A stretch of DNA of 35,327 bases from Candidatus Woesearchaeota archaeon. Lineage in GTDB: Archaea > Nanobdellota > Nanobdellia > Woesearchaeales > UBA525. Below, piece by piece: positions 15,117 to 23,358 of this stretch. A program made the position numbers and the translations under genes. Numbering within the stretch: the first letter of the stretch is position 1; every line of letters starts with the position of its first letter. The notes beneath the pieces are model-generated. The model worked only from the letters and a program-made list of their open reading frames with translations, ran no database searches and was not told the DNA's origin. The stretch is taken from the NCBI GenBank assembly GCA_014874255.1, contig JACWAN010000011.1, positions 1 through 35,327 of the forward strand, given 5' to 3'.

Positions 15117-15257
15117 ATTGCGTATGAGCGTGCCGATGATGGCCTAAAGAGAGAAGGTGAGCGCGACGAGAAACGGACTGCGACGTAGTCGGAAGGGGCC
15201 TACCGATGATGAAGGCAACCAACTCGCGTCATGATGGCACCGAGAGACCAAGGAGTG

Positions 15258-15265
15258 TTTATAAA
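15258..15265. promoter_or_regulatory. TATA-like box without an obvious gene
   Basis: GTTTATAAAC (15257-15266) is identical to the ZPR1 promoter core, but neither strand has a start codon at the usual distance. On the minus strand it could drive tRNA-His with a leader of about 115 bases; on the plus strand it would read antisense into the 15314-15796 gene. The rest of 15117-15313 shows no gene. Confidence 0.3.
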
Positions 15266-15313
15266 CATTACTGTCGTGGAAGGAAAAATCTTCCGGGCAC
15301 AGGGGCGAAAGGC

Positions 15314-15796
15314 TCACAAATCGAGAGAGACGTTCTCGAGCACTCGCGCGCGAGCGGCAGGCTTGAGCAGAGAGGTCCCTTCAAGGTACTCGGGCTCAGG
15401 ACCCTCATACGCGCTCGCACAGCGTTTCGCAAGGGACGCGACGCAGCGACGACAGTAGATGCCGCCGAAGCCGACGGTGCAGTCCTCGATCGTCCGATCC
15501 GTCCCGGCCGCGAAGAGATCGATGAGCGAAAGGAGTTCCTCAGGCACGAAGTACTCCTCGTCCGAGAGGCAGTTCCAGGAATCGGTCAAGGCCCCGAAGC
15601 GTTCCTTAACCCCGGTTTCAGATGTGTATGGAATCGCGACCACAGGCAGGTCTTTCTCGAGGAAATAGAGGGTCGCCGTGTTCAGCCGTTCGAGGAGCCC
15701 CTTGTCGAAGTGCTGCGGATAGTCGGGATGCACCAGGACGAGGCCATCCAGACCTTCGAGCTCTTTCCTGACTGCGTGCTCAATCAGTTCGTCCAT
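15314..15796 (-). CDS. Unknown cytoplasmic protein, 160 aa
   Basis: No family recognised. The N-terminal half has alternating helix/strand character with a hydrophobic strand G-L-V-L-V-H-P-D-Y-P (about 18-27) and another at 51-57, suggesting an alpha/beta fold. The C-terminal half has four cysteines (106, 115, 118, 126) including C-R-R-C, a possible metal site. It has no signal peptide or membrane helix. The TATA box TATAAAAAG (15821-15829) lies 25 bases before ATG 15796, so the message should be leaderless. It stands alone between tRNA-His and the nucleotidyltransferase gene. Confidence 0.7.
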   Translation of the reverse strand: MDELIEHAVRKELEGLDGLVLVHPDYPQHFDKGLLERLNTATLYFLEKDLPVVAIPYTSETGVKERFGALTDSWNCLSDEEYFVPEELLSLIDLFAAGTDRTIEDCTVGFGGIYCRRCVASLAKRCASAYEGPEPEYLEGTSLLKPAARARVLENVSLDL

Positions 15797-15867
15797 GAGA
15801 AAAGAGAAGAAAGAGACGGATATAAAAAGTTTCTCTATTATTACTATTTATATGTAGTTACAAATAA

Positions 15868-17709
15868 TCAGTAGTTGACCAGGACTTCCACGTCCTTGCC
15901 GAAGACCATCTTGAGGTCCTCGAAGATCGGCTCCTTGATGAACGCCTTGTGCGGAATCTTCAGGTTGGCGAGCGCCTTCTCGAGCTCTTCCAGCGACGAG
16001 CCGGTAATCCGGCCGAGGCCGCCGGTCGGCTTCAATTCGGCGCGCGTGATCTCCTTCTGCTCCGCATCCACGTCGTGGATGATGAACGCCTCCTTCTCGA
16101 GGAGGATGACCTCGCCGTACTTCTCGCCGTGCTTCACCCGGATCCTCGCCTTCTCCAGTTCGCGGCCGCGTTTCCGCTGGATGTGCTCGACCATGAAGCG
16201 GAGCAGCTCCCGGGCTTCCTTCTTGACGCGGTGCGCCTCAGCCATGGACAATTTGCCCTTGTCGTAGTCGCGCTTCGCCTTCTCCACCTCCTTGAGCACC
16301 CGCAAGTACTTCTCCGGGATGATGCCCGCGTGCACCACTTCCGTCTCGAAGAGGCGCACCATCGCCTCGTCAGAGACCTTCTCGATGCCCTCGAGCTTGA
16401 GGATGTCCCGCACCACGGTCACGGTCGATTCCCAGACCTGGACGACGTCCTCCTTCTCCTTGACTTCTTCGATCTGCTCGAAGAGCTTCGCCAGCCGCTT
16501 CAGGTACTTGTCCACGGAGCCGATGAGGTCGTCGAGCTCCACGCCCGTGACGTCCTTCTTGGTGAGGTGCTCCATGTCCTTCCGCACCTTGAGGATCTTC
16601 TCCAGGATCCTGACATACTCCTCCTCGAGGAGCTTCTCCTTCTTGACGAAGACGTCGCGCATCACTTCCGGCGTCTCCTTCGGCGTCGGCGGCGGCAGGC
16701 CGTAGAGCATGATGGCGGCTTGACTGGGGGTGAACGTCGCCCAGAACGTGTCCTCCATCGCGATCTCGTTCAGCTTGAACTTCATGCGCTGGAGCATCTG
16801 GTCGCCCGTGGACTTGTAGATGTCAATCGCTTCCGAGGACGGCTTCACTTTCCCCATCTTGAGGAGCTGCTTCCACGGCATGAAGATGCCGCGGTCGTAG
16901 AACGGGATGCCGTCGCGCAAGAAGGTGAAGATGATCGGGTTCGCTTCCTTGATGTTGTCCCAGAAGTCGGTGAGGATGTAGACCTGGATGTTCAGCTTGT
17001 TCTTGATCCCGGTCATGTTCCCCGCGTCGATGCCCATGCCGATGATGATTGCCCGTAATTTGTCCTTCAATTCGGCGCGCGTCATCTTCTTCACGTCCGT
17101 GTCGTCGATGACGATGAAGACGTCGATGTCGGATTCGGGAGTGGCGCGTCCCTGGACGAGGCTGCCCGCCAGCACGTACGAGACGATGTACTTCTCGAAC
17201 TTCTTCAGGACCATCGTCTTGTGGATCTCCGCTATCTTGACGGCCGCGAGCATGCCGCCGTCGTAGACCGGAGCGCTCATGGCGATCATCTGCAGCAAGT
17301 CATGCTTGCCGTCGTAGCACGCCTGCCACAATTCGCTCAGGAGCAGGACTTCCGGCTTGAGGTTCTTCTCCACCTCCTGCGCCTGCGCGTCGACCAATCC
17401 TTGCAGCTTCTGCTGGAGGTCGGCCTTCGCCATCTTCGTGCTGTCCGAGTCGTCCATCAGCACCAGGACGTTGATGTCCTCCTTGCGATCCTCCTCCTTC
17501 GCCGGCGGGAGGAGCGCGATGCCCATGGTGTAGTCCTCGAACTTGGCGCGCACCTTCTTCTCGAACTTCTCCAGGAGCGACTTGATCGCTTCCAGGCGTT
17601 TCCGCGCCTCGTCCGGGAGCTGCTGCTCGGCCGTGAGCTGCGCCTCGACGCCGGTCAGCTGATCAACGGGAGCGTCCTGAGAACCCTTCTTCGCCTCTTT
17701 CTTCGCCAA
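15868..17709 (-). CDS. Tandem nucleotidyltransferase-domain protein, 613 aa
   Basis: A DNA polymerase beta-superfamily nucleotidyltransferase. The active copy carries A-G182-S183-L-V-Q-G followed by S-D194-I-D196-V. An upstream stretch (about 60-155) aligns with the active domain (about 178-275): E-D-I-N-V replaces S-D-I-D-V and the G-S motif is missing, so the first domain is a decayed duplicate. The remainder (about 330-613) is helical and highly charged, ending in a small C-terminal domain. The start is TTG 17709, with AGGTGA six bases upstream and a TATA box at 17765-17772. The substrate is unknown; the known superfamily adds nucleotides to RNA, proteins or antibiotics. No partner HEPN gene is adjacent. 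Confidence 0.8.
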   Translation of the reverse strand: MAKKEAKKGSQDAPVDQLTGVEAQLTAEQQLPDEARKRLEAIKSLLEKFEKKVRAKFEDYTMGIALLPPAKEEDRKEDINVLVLMDDSDSTKMAKADLQQKLQGLVDAQAQEVEKNLKPEVLLLSELWQACYDGKHDLLQMIAMSAPVYDGGMLAAVKIAEIHKTMVLKKFEKYIVSYVLAGSLVQGRATPESDIDVFIVIDDTDVKKMTRAELKDKLRAIIIGMGIDAGNMTGIKNKLNIQVYILTDFWDNIKEANPIIFTFLRDGIPFYDRGIFMPWKQLLKMGKVKPSSEAIDIYKSTGDQMLQRMKFKLNEIAMEDTFWATFTPSQAAIMLYGLPPPTPKETPEVMRDVFVKKEKLLEEEYVRILEKILKVRKDMEHLTKKDVTGVELDDLIGSVDKYLKRLAKLFEQIEEVKEKEDVVQVWESTVTVVRDILKLEGIEKVSDEAMVRLFETEVVHAGIIPEKYLRVLKEVEKAKRDYDKGKLSMAEAHRVKKEARELLRFMVEHIQRKRGRELEKARIRVKHGEKYGEVILLEKEAFIIHDVDAEQKEITRAELKPTGGLGRITGSSLEELEKALANLKIPHKAFIKEPIFEDLKMVFGKDVEVLVNY

Positions 17710-17764
17710 TGAGCATCACCTTGCCCCGTCATCGACGGGCCAAAACTGTCAGAACCCAATGTGC

Positions 17765-17772
17765 TTTATAAA
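17765..17772 (-). promoter_or_regulatory. TATA box of the nucleotidyltransferase gene
   Basis: TTTATAAA, 56 bases before the TTG start, giving a leader of about 30 bases that contains AGGTGA. Confidence 0.6.
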
Positions 17773-17838
17773 TATTATGACGAGAAGAACGGAAGAATTA
17801 CGCAGAGAAAAATCATGAGAAAGAAGAAAAGAGAAAGA

Positions 17839-17845
17839 AAAAAAG
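17839..17845 (-). terminator. Oligo-T terminator
   Basis: Seven T on the minus strand, 10 bases after the stop of the 17855-18511 gene, with a further T-rich tract beyond. Confidence 0.5.
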
Positions 17846-17854
17846 GTTGAGCGT

Positions 17855-18511
17855 CTACTTCTTGTAGAGGCCCAGCTGTTCCAGCGTGGACTTGTCGATT
17901 GCCTTCTCCTTGCGATACACATCGAGCAGGGAGAGGAGGTGGGCGGGTTCGATTGCATCCTTGTTGACGCTGCTCTTGAGCTCGCCCTTGTCCAGACCGA
18001 CGTAGCTGAGGACCTTGTCTCTCTCGAGGTCGTTCGCGAGGGTCAGGTTGGTCCGCTTGATGACACCTTGCGACTGGCCGATCTGCTTCTCGAAAGCCTT
18101 CTTCAGGGCTTCCGGAGAGAATCCGGCCTTCATCTGGCCGGCAGCCTCGTAGATGTCCTGCGAAGTGACGCCAAAATAGCCGCTTTGGATACGGGCGATC
18201 TCGTCGGCGGCCAGTTTCTTCGAATCGAACTTCCCTTTCGAGGCGGCATTGATGCGGCTCTCGAGGACGCCATTGAGGTATTTGTTCGCCGCGTCGCTGA
18301 CCGTCTTCGCGCCATCCCCTTCCTTGCCATCCTCGGTCTTATCGAACCGGTTGTACTTGAGGCGACCGTTTTCGTCATAGCCGAGCGCTTCGATGCCCCG
18401 GACCGTAGCCATATTGAGATGGTGAGTGTGCGTCGCGAGCGCCGTGTCGGTCCCTTTCAGCGCCTTGAGCATCTTCTCGATCTTCTCGTCGATCTTCTCC
18501 TTGTCTGCCAT
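17855..18511 (-). CDS. Unknown helical protein, paralog of the 18909-19598 product, 218 aa
   Basis: No named family. The sequence is charged and predicted mostly helical, with no signal or membrane segment. A C-terminal block (about residues 172-215) with G-L-D-K, then L-L-S-L-L-D-V-Y-R-K-E-K-A-I, matches the corresponding block of the next gene, whose version reads S-A-L-L-G-V-Y-R-K-E-K-T-I. An H-x-H-H (about 28-31) precedes a helical stretch; the paralog has H-H-H at a similar place, so a metal site is possible. ATG 18511 is preceded by GAGGTG five bases away and a TATA box at 18581-18588. Confidence 0.75.
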   Translation of the reverse strand: MADKEKIDEKIEKMLKALKGTDTALATHTHHLNMATVRGIEALGYDENGRLKYNRFDKTEDGKEGDGAKTVSDAANKYLNGVLESRINAASKGKFDSKKLAADEIARIQSGYFGVTSQDIYEAAGQMKAGFSPEALKKAFEKQIGQSQGVIKRTNLTLANDLERDKVLSYVGLDKGELKSSVNKDAIEPAHLLSLLDVYRKEKAIDKSTLEQLGLYKK

Positions 18512-18580
18512 CGTAGCACCTCACAGCAATTATCTGGATGTTTGTTTAGTACTGTTTAGTGGTATCATTAGTGGAACTGA

Positions 18581-18588
18581 TTTATATA
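18581..18588 (-). promoter_or_regulatory. TATA box of the 17855-18511 gene
   Basis: TATATAAA on the minus strand, about 70 bases before the ATG. A second box, TTTATAAA at 18602-18609, abuts the neighbouring mobile element. Confidence 0.5.
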
Positions 18589-18610
18589 CCTTTCGGTGTT
18601 GTTTATAAAT

Positions 18611-18895
18611 GAACCTCCCCGGTCTAAAGGCGGGGGTACAAGGGATTCGAAAAATCCCTGTACGCGCGGACCCGAAGTCCGCTAGCGTATCCCCTCGTAA
18701 AGCTCGAGGAAAGCCGCGGAGATTTACTGCTCGTCCCTCGCAGCGTATTACGATTTCGCACCTGCATGCCCGCGACGGCACGTCGGGGCGCCGAAAGCTG
18801 TGGCTTTCGTGCGAATCGGCGCGAAATCTGCTTTTGCTCCAAGGCGGCATTCCTCCTCGAGCTAAAGCACGAGGTATCCACGGATTTAATGAACT
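18611..18895 (+). mobile_element. PATE-like non-autonomous IS200/IS605-type element
   Basis: No gene fits in this 285-bp spacer. The left end is a hairpin, CCCCG at 18617-18621 with CGGGG at 18631-18635, and a loop containing TAAAG. The right end is a similar hairpin at 18855-18874 (CCTCG, loop GAGCTAAAGCA-like, CGAGG) followed by TATCC. Terminal foldback hairpins rather than inverted repeats are the IS200/IS605 and PATE design. Inside are more hairpins (AGGGATT/AATCCCT; GCGGAC/GTCCGC) and the CCAAGGC block at 18839-18845 shared with the family A repeats. Its boundaries are approximate. Confidence 0.5.
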
Positions 18896-18908
18896 AAAAA
18901 AGGAACCC

Positions 18909-19598
18909 CTAAGCGGCTTTCTTCTCAACGTAGTCAGTTCTATAGGTCTTGTCCTTGAGCGCATAATCATGGACCACCCGTTGAAGGACATTCTTGCCGA
19001 TTGTCTTCTCCTTGCGATAGACCCCGAGGAGCGCAGACACCTCATTGACGCCGATCTTCTCCCCGTCAACAATCTTGTCGAGACCGGCGTGCTTGAGGAT
19101 GTCAGCGACATGCTCCTTCTTGAGATGCGAACCGGGGATCGGCGCGAGCGTGTTCTGGAGCTGACTCATGAACTTGCTCTGGTACTCCTTGAAAAAAGTG
19201 TCGTAGGAAAAGTTGTCTTTCTCGTTCCTAATCGCATCCAGCATCTGCGCTTTCGTCGTGCCAGTATACGCATGGATGAGCTGCTCGTTCCAGACCGCGT
19301 CGCCCTTCGCATCCTTACCGATCTTGAAGTACTTCTTCGCGGCGTCGAAATACGTGTCGCTCATCGCGTTGGCAAACTTCTCCTGATAATCGCCCTGCTT
19401 GAGCAAGTCGTAGTCAATCGTCCCATTCTTGTCCTTGATCGTCTCTTCGCCAGCCAGGTGGGCTTTCCGGTGATGATGCTCCGTCGTCTTGAGTGCGCCC
19501 TCGACCTTCTTCGAGAGGTCGTAGAATCTCTGGATATGTTCCGGGAGCTTCGGCTTAGGAGGCTCCTCCTTCTTCTTGAACGGGATGACATCACCCAT
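18909..19598 (-). CDS. Unknown helical protein, paralog of the 17855-18511 product, 229 aa
   Basis: The start is ATG 19598, removing 18 residues from the longest frame, because the TATA box at 19623-19630 lies 25 bases upstream. The product is charged and helical, with a proline/lysine-rich N-terminus (about 8-18), an H-H-H-R cluster near 41-44 and the Y-R-K-E-K-T-I block near 200. That block and the preceding helices align with the 17855-18511 protein. No signal peptide or membrane helix. Function unknown. The two paralogs are separated by a PATE-like element, suggesting local duplication with later insertion. Confidence 0.75.
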   Translation of the reverse strand: MGDVIPFKKKEEPPKPKLPEHIQRFYDLSKKVEGALKTTEHHHRKAHLAGEETIKDKNGTIDYDLLKQGDYQEKFANAMSDTYFDAAKKYFKIGKDAKGDAVWNEQLIHAYTGTTKAQMLDAIRNEKDNFSYDTFFKEYQSKFMSQLQNTLAPIPGSHLKKEHVADILKHAGLDKIVDGEKIGVNEVSALLGVYRKEKTIGKNVLQRVVHDYALKDKTYRTDYVEKKAA

Positions 19599-19622
19599 AA
19601 GAGCACTCCAATGCAGAAGGAC

Positions 19623-19667
19623 ATATAAATGTTTCTTCGATGGGAGAGGCACACAAGTTTTTTAAAG
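19623..19667. promoter_or_regulatory. Divergent promoter pair
   Basis: ATTTATAT (minus, 19623-19630) is 25 bases from the start at 19598. TTTTTTAAAG (plus, 19658-19667) is the candidate box for the 19699-20943 gene. Confidence 0.45.
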
Positions 19668-19698
19668 AAACGCCATCATTTCTGCTTTGGGTGCTGAG

Positions 19699-20943
19699 GT
19701 GAGCGACCGGTCTCTTGCGGAGTATGTGGGCGGATTGCTGCGGCAGGGCTATACCGAGGAGCAGATTCGCGCCTCGCTCCTGCAGAACGGGTATCCGCAG
19801 AGCCTCGTCGACGCGACGTTCCGCGCGCTCGGCCAGGGTCAGGGGAACGCGCCTGCGCCCGCTACGGGCCAGCAGCCGTCGAGCGCGGCCGGCCAGCTCG
19901 CGTCGTATCTCCGGACGTATCTCAATCAGGGCTATCAGGTCGAGCAGCTCCGCCCCTATCTGCTCGACCAGGGGTACGCGGCTTCTGACGTGGACGCCGC
20001 TATCGGCGCCGCCACGGGGCAGCCGGTCATCCGGCACGAAGTCCACATGCCCGGCGCCACGGTGGCGAAACTGGCGCTGCTCCTCCTCATCGCCGCGGCG
20101 CTCGTCTTCGGCCTCCTTTACTTCCGGGGCGCGTTCGCCGGAAACGGGAGTCCGGCACCGGTCTCTTCCGACGGCTCCACGCCCGCCCGGCTGCTCGACG
20201 TCAGGATCTCCCTCGACAAGACGACGGCCGCGCCGGGCGACAAGGTGAACGCCCAGATAGAGGCGACGAACATGGGGACCAGCAACGGACGGTACGACGT
20301 CGCGTTCTCCTATCAACTCGTCGACAGCGCAGGCACGCCGATCGTCGCCGCGACGACGACCAGGGCGATCACGACCAGCCTCAGCTTCAACCAGCCGGTC
20401 ACCGTGCCCGCGGACGCGCCGGAGGGCAGCTACACCGTCGAGGTGAGCGCGGACTACGGCGGCGCTTCTCCGGCGTCCGCGTCGCAGCAGCTCACCGTGC
20501 AGAACGCGGCTGCGCCGCAGCCGTCGCAGAACACGACGAACGAGACCGGTCCGCAACCGACGGGGCCGCCGATTGTCATCGTGACCGACCAGTCGAACCC
20601 GACGGACGAGGCGACGGCCGCGGCGAAGGCGGGCGATTCCGCGAAGGCGGAAGGGATCTGCGCCGGCATCAAGAACCAGGCGAACCACGACCAGTGCCTC
20701 AGCCTCATCGCGATGACGGACGAGCAGGTGAGCCACTGCACCGCCATCATCGGCGACGAGGAGCGGGATGCGTGCTACATGGCGGCCATCCTCAGGAAGG
20801 GGGACTACTCGTACTGCGCCAAGCTGGTGAGCCCGGACAAGAAGCAGCTCTGCGACAACGTGCAACACATCGGCACCCTCGAGAACTCGACGAACACGAC
20901 GCAGCCGGCGACGCAGCCGTCCATCGGCAGCTTCGCGTCGTGA
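19699..20943 (+). CDS. Single-pass membrane protein with duplicated N-terminal helical repeats and an extracellular beta domain, 414 aa
   Basis: Two repeats of about 39 residues open the protein (about 5-43 and 67-105), each with L-A-x-Y, then Q-G-Y-x-x-E-Q-[IL]-R, then Q-[NG]-G-Y. They look like small helical UBA/SHOCT-like modules on the cytoplasmic side. One membrane helix (about 122-142) follows. Outside lies a beta-sandwich of CARDB/Ig type (about 160-265) with a T/N/P linker, and then a region with eight cysteines (about 315-395). GTG 19699 is my preferred start; TTG 19687 would add four residues. No ribosome-binding site fits either, so a leaderless message is likely. Function unknown; a sensor or adhesion role is possible. 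Confidence 0.75.
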   Translation: MSDRSLAEYVGGLLRQGYTEEQIRASLLQNGYPQSLVDATFRALGQGQGNAPAPATGQQPSSAAGQLASYLRTYLNQGYQVEQLRPYLLDQGYAASDVDAAIGAATGQPVIRHEVHMPGATVAKLALLLLIAAALVFGLLYFRGAFAGNGSPAPVSSDGSTPARLLDVRISLDKTTAAPGDKVNAQIEATNMGTSNGRYDVAFSYQLVDSAGTPIVAATTTRAITTSLSFNQPVTVPADAPEGSYTVEVSADYGGASPASASQQLTVQNAAAPQPSQNTTNETGPQPTGPPIVIVTDQSNPTDEATAAAKAGDSAKAEGICAGIKNQANHDQCLSLIAMTDEQVSHCTAIIGDEERDACYMAAILRKGDYSYCAKLVSPDKKQLCDNVQHIGTLENSTNTTQPATQPSIGSFAS

Positions 20944-20963
20944 ACCGCTTCTAAGAAAACTCT

Positions 20964-20974
20964 AAAAAAAAAAA
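20964..20974 (-). terminator. Oligo-T terminator of the surface-protein operon
   Basis: Eleven T on the minus strand, about 190 bases past the last stop of the minus-strand operon (21166) and beyond a repeat element. It could also limit read-through into the convergent gene. Confidence 0.4.
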
Positions 20975-20997
20975 CGGGAGACGGAGAGCCGCATCTA

Positions 20998-21109
20998 CGT
21001 CATTGCCGCGGCGGAGAGATCGTCCTCCCTCCGGTCCGGGGTCTTGCGAAATCGCGCCTGCATCAATCGGCGCTATTTCTGGTATCGTTCCAAGGCGGCG
21101 GCAATGACG
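20998..21109 (+). repeat. Interspersed structured repeat, family A, copy 3
   Basis: Perfect 12-bp arms CGTCATTGCCGC (20998-21009) and GCGGCAATGACG (21098-21109). The interior has TCCTCCCTCCGGTCCG, GCGAAATCGCGCCTGCAT and CCAAGGC (21090-21096), matching blocks of the elements at 8253, 18611 and 28265, all in the same orientation. Confidence 0.7.
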
Positions 21110-21165
21110 CTGTGGAAGAAGATGACGGAAGAAAGTGCGTGAGGCATTATCCCCTGTTTACGCCC

Positions 21166-23358
21166 TCATGACGGCTCGAAGCGCGGGTCGGCCTTGTCGG
21201 GGAAGGAACGGGTGAACATCACCTGGTCGCTCATGAAGTCGAGGTCGTCGAGGCAACGCGGCGGCGGCGCGACGAAGATAGGCACGACGAGGACGTTGTC
21301 CGCGTAGAGCTGGTCGCGCTGCACCTGCCAGTAGTGCGTGCTGTTGGAGAGGTCGAGGCCGCCCCACGGCGCGGGCTTCACCACGACGTCCTTGTCCGGG
21401 AGGTCCTGGCCGTGGACGCTCTCGCACCCCTTCAGGATCGTGCGGCCCTTCGCGTCGATGTACGTCGCCTTGACCTCGTAGAGGCCGGGGATGAGGGAGA
21501 CGTCGCTCGTGTTCGTCCCGTTGTCGAAGAGCGCGGTCGCGCTCACCGGCGAGTCGCCCGCCCCTTGCGGCTGGCGGGTGAACGTGATGATCACCGTGTC
21601 GTTCTGGTCGAGGAGCTTCTCCTCGCCCAGGTCGAAACCGTAACCGGATGCTTTGATGGTGAGCGGCTCCTTGACGACACGCACCGTCTTCGTCACGTAC
21701 GGGTCGAGCGAGAGGTCCGGCACCGCGACCGGGCTCCCTTCCCTGGTCGAGATCCGCACGCTCTGTGTGCTGTACCCTGCTTTCTCCGCGGTGAGGATGC
21801 CGCCGATGCACTGCGGCAGCTCGGCGTCGAGGCGGTCGTAGATGTTCTGCGCGTCCGGCGCGGACTGTCCGACGTCGCATGTGGCGTAGAGGCCGCACGA
21901 GTAGCTGAACGTGACGTTGGGGAGGGGCTGCCCCGTCCGGCCGTCGAAGACTTTTGCGGTGACGGGGACGACCGCTTGCGTCGGGTCGCAGAGGAGCGTC
22001 GTGAGGGAGTCGTTGTGCTGGTACGGCTCGGCCGCCGGGGTCTCGTTCGCGGGGAGGCCGCTCGCCGGATCGGTGATCTTGTACTTGACGAAGTCGTAGC
22101 TCCACGGGATCGTCCCCTGTCCGAGGAGCCATTGCGCCATGTTCTTGTTCTCGCGGACGTTCCCCTCGAGGGCGAAGAGGAAGCTGAAGTCCCGGCCGGG
22201 GAGCGCGTTTTCCTGCCGGATCTCGATGATGAAGGGCGCGCTGATGTCGTAGTAGAAGTCGTAGTAGTTCTGCTGCCGCGCCGGGATGAGGAAGATGCCG
22301 CCCTGGCTCTCGGTCCGCGGCCGGATTACCTGGCCCGCGCGCGGGTTGACGTCGAGGTAGATCGGCATGTCCGGGGAGAGGAAGCTGACCCGGAAGCGCT
22401 GCTGCCCGAGATTGGTGCCGTTGAGGAGGTCAAGCTGCATCGTCTTGAGGAAGCCCTGGACGTAGGTGTCGTTCACCGCTGGCGGCGGCGTCCAGCCCTC
22501 GGTGCCCATCACCTGGAGGCTGGGCGTCGTGCTGTAGAGGAGCTGGCGGTACTCCTGCTGGACGTTGTACAGGATCCAGAGGTGCGGCGTGAAGCTCTCC
22601 TCGTAGCCCGCGAGCGGCGGCAGTTGCTGGTCGAGGCCGCTGTACGCGCTGACGAGATACATGAGGTAGTTCTCGAGGAACTGGGTGTCGATCTCCTTCT
22701 GCGTGATGGCGACTGCGGCCTCATAATAACGGAGGTACGGCAGGGGGAGCTGCTGGGTGAAGACCGATTGCTTCGCGCTCTGCTGGCCGCGCGCGATGGT
22801 GAAAGGGTGGTCATACTCGATCTCGACGCTCTCGTTGTCGAGGGTGATGGTCAGGGTCTCTTTCGCGCCTTCCGTTACCTGGTAGTTCGGGAGCTGGTCG
22901 AAGGCGAAGCACTGGTGGAGGTGCGCCAGCACGTACTTCTCCGCGTCCTGCTCCATGTGCTCCTTCGTCGGCGTGAGCGTGGTGAGGAGGCAGAGCTGGC
23001 ACGTGTTGCTGCCCGCCAGGTAGTAGTAGTACGGGACCGCGCTCTCGTTGTCCGAGGGGTTGAGGCGCAGCAGGTCCGATGCCGTCGGATGCTGCGGGTC
23101 GAGGACGAGCTGCCGTCCCGTGTCGTTCGCGTCCAACGGGTCGAGGTAGCCGCCGTGCGACGCCATGAGCTGGAGCGCGTCCACGGTGGTGTCGCGGAGG
23201 CAGCCCTGGATCCGGTCCTGCACCGCCTGGAAGTCGGACGGCAATTGTTGCTGCGTGCGCGGCTTGAGGAAGAGGAAGACGAGGATGAGGATGAGGAGCG
23301 CGACGCCGAGCAGGACGAAGAGCGTCACCTGTCCTTTCCGGTCCGTTCTCCGGCTCAT
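21166..23358 (-). CDS. Envelope protein B2: pilin-like N-terminal anchor plus large extracellular region, 730 aa
   Basis: The start is ATG 23358, overlapping the upstream stop as ATGA; the much longer enclosing frame is spurious. The N-terminus R-K-G-Q-V-T-L-F-V (7-15) runs into a membrane helix (about 11-32), a layout typical of class III signal-peptide-like DPANN envelope proteins. The rest lies outside. Cysteines occur in pairs (C120-Q-L-C). A carboxypeptidase-regulatory/PEGA-like beta module with G-R-T-G-Q-P-L-P-N-V-T-F spans about 464-540. It is a diverged paralog of the B1 product: the same anchor, the G-G-Y-L-D segment near 69, and the same module order. It ends the operon. Binding or scaffolding at the surface is inferred. 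Confidence 0.75.
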   Translation of the reverse strand: MSRRTDRKGQVTLFVLLGVALLILILVFLFLKPRTQQQLPSDFQAVQDRIQGCLRDTTVDALQLMASHGGYLDPLDANDTGRQLVLDPQHPTASDLLRLNPSDNESAVPYYYYLAGSNTCQLCLLTTLTPTKEHMEQDAEKYVLAHLHQCFAFDQLPNYQVTEGAKETLTITLDNESVEIEYDHPFTIARGQQSAKQSVFTQQLPLPYLRYYEAAVAITQKEIDTQFLENYLMYLVSAYSGLDQQLPPLAGYEESFTPHLWILYNVQQEYRQLLYSTTPSLQVMGTEGWTPPPAVNDTYVQGFLKTMQLDLLNGTNLGQQRFRVSFLSPDMPIYLDVNPRAGQVIRPRTESQGGIFLIPARQQNYYDFYYDISAPFIIEIRQENALPGRDFSFLFALEGNVRENKNMAQWLLGQGTIPWSYDFVKYKITDPASGLPANETPAAEPYQHNDSLTTLLCDPTQAVVPVTAKVFDGRTGQPLPNVTFSYSCGLYATCDVGQSAPDAQNIYDRLDAELPQCIGGILTAEKAGYSTQSVRISTREGSPVAVPDLSLDPYVTKTVRVVKEPLTIKASGYGFDLGEEKLLDQNDTVIITFTRQPQGAGDSPVSATALFDNGTNTSDVSLIPGLYEVKATYIDAKGRTILKGCESVHGQDLPDKDVVVKPAPWGGLDLSNSTHYWQVQRDQLYADNVLVVPIFVAPPPRCLDDLDFMSDQVMFTRSFPDKADPRFEPS

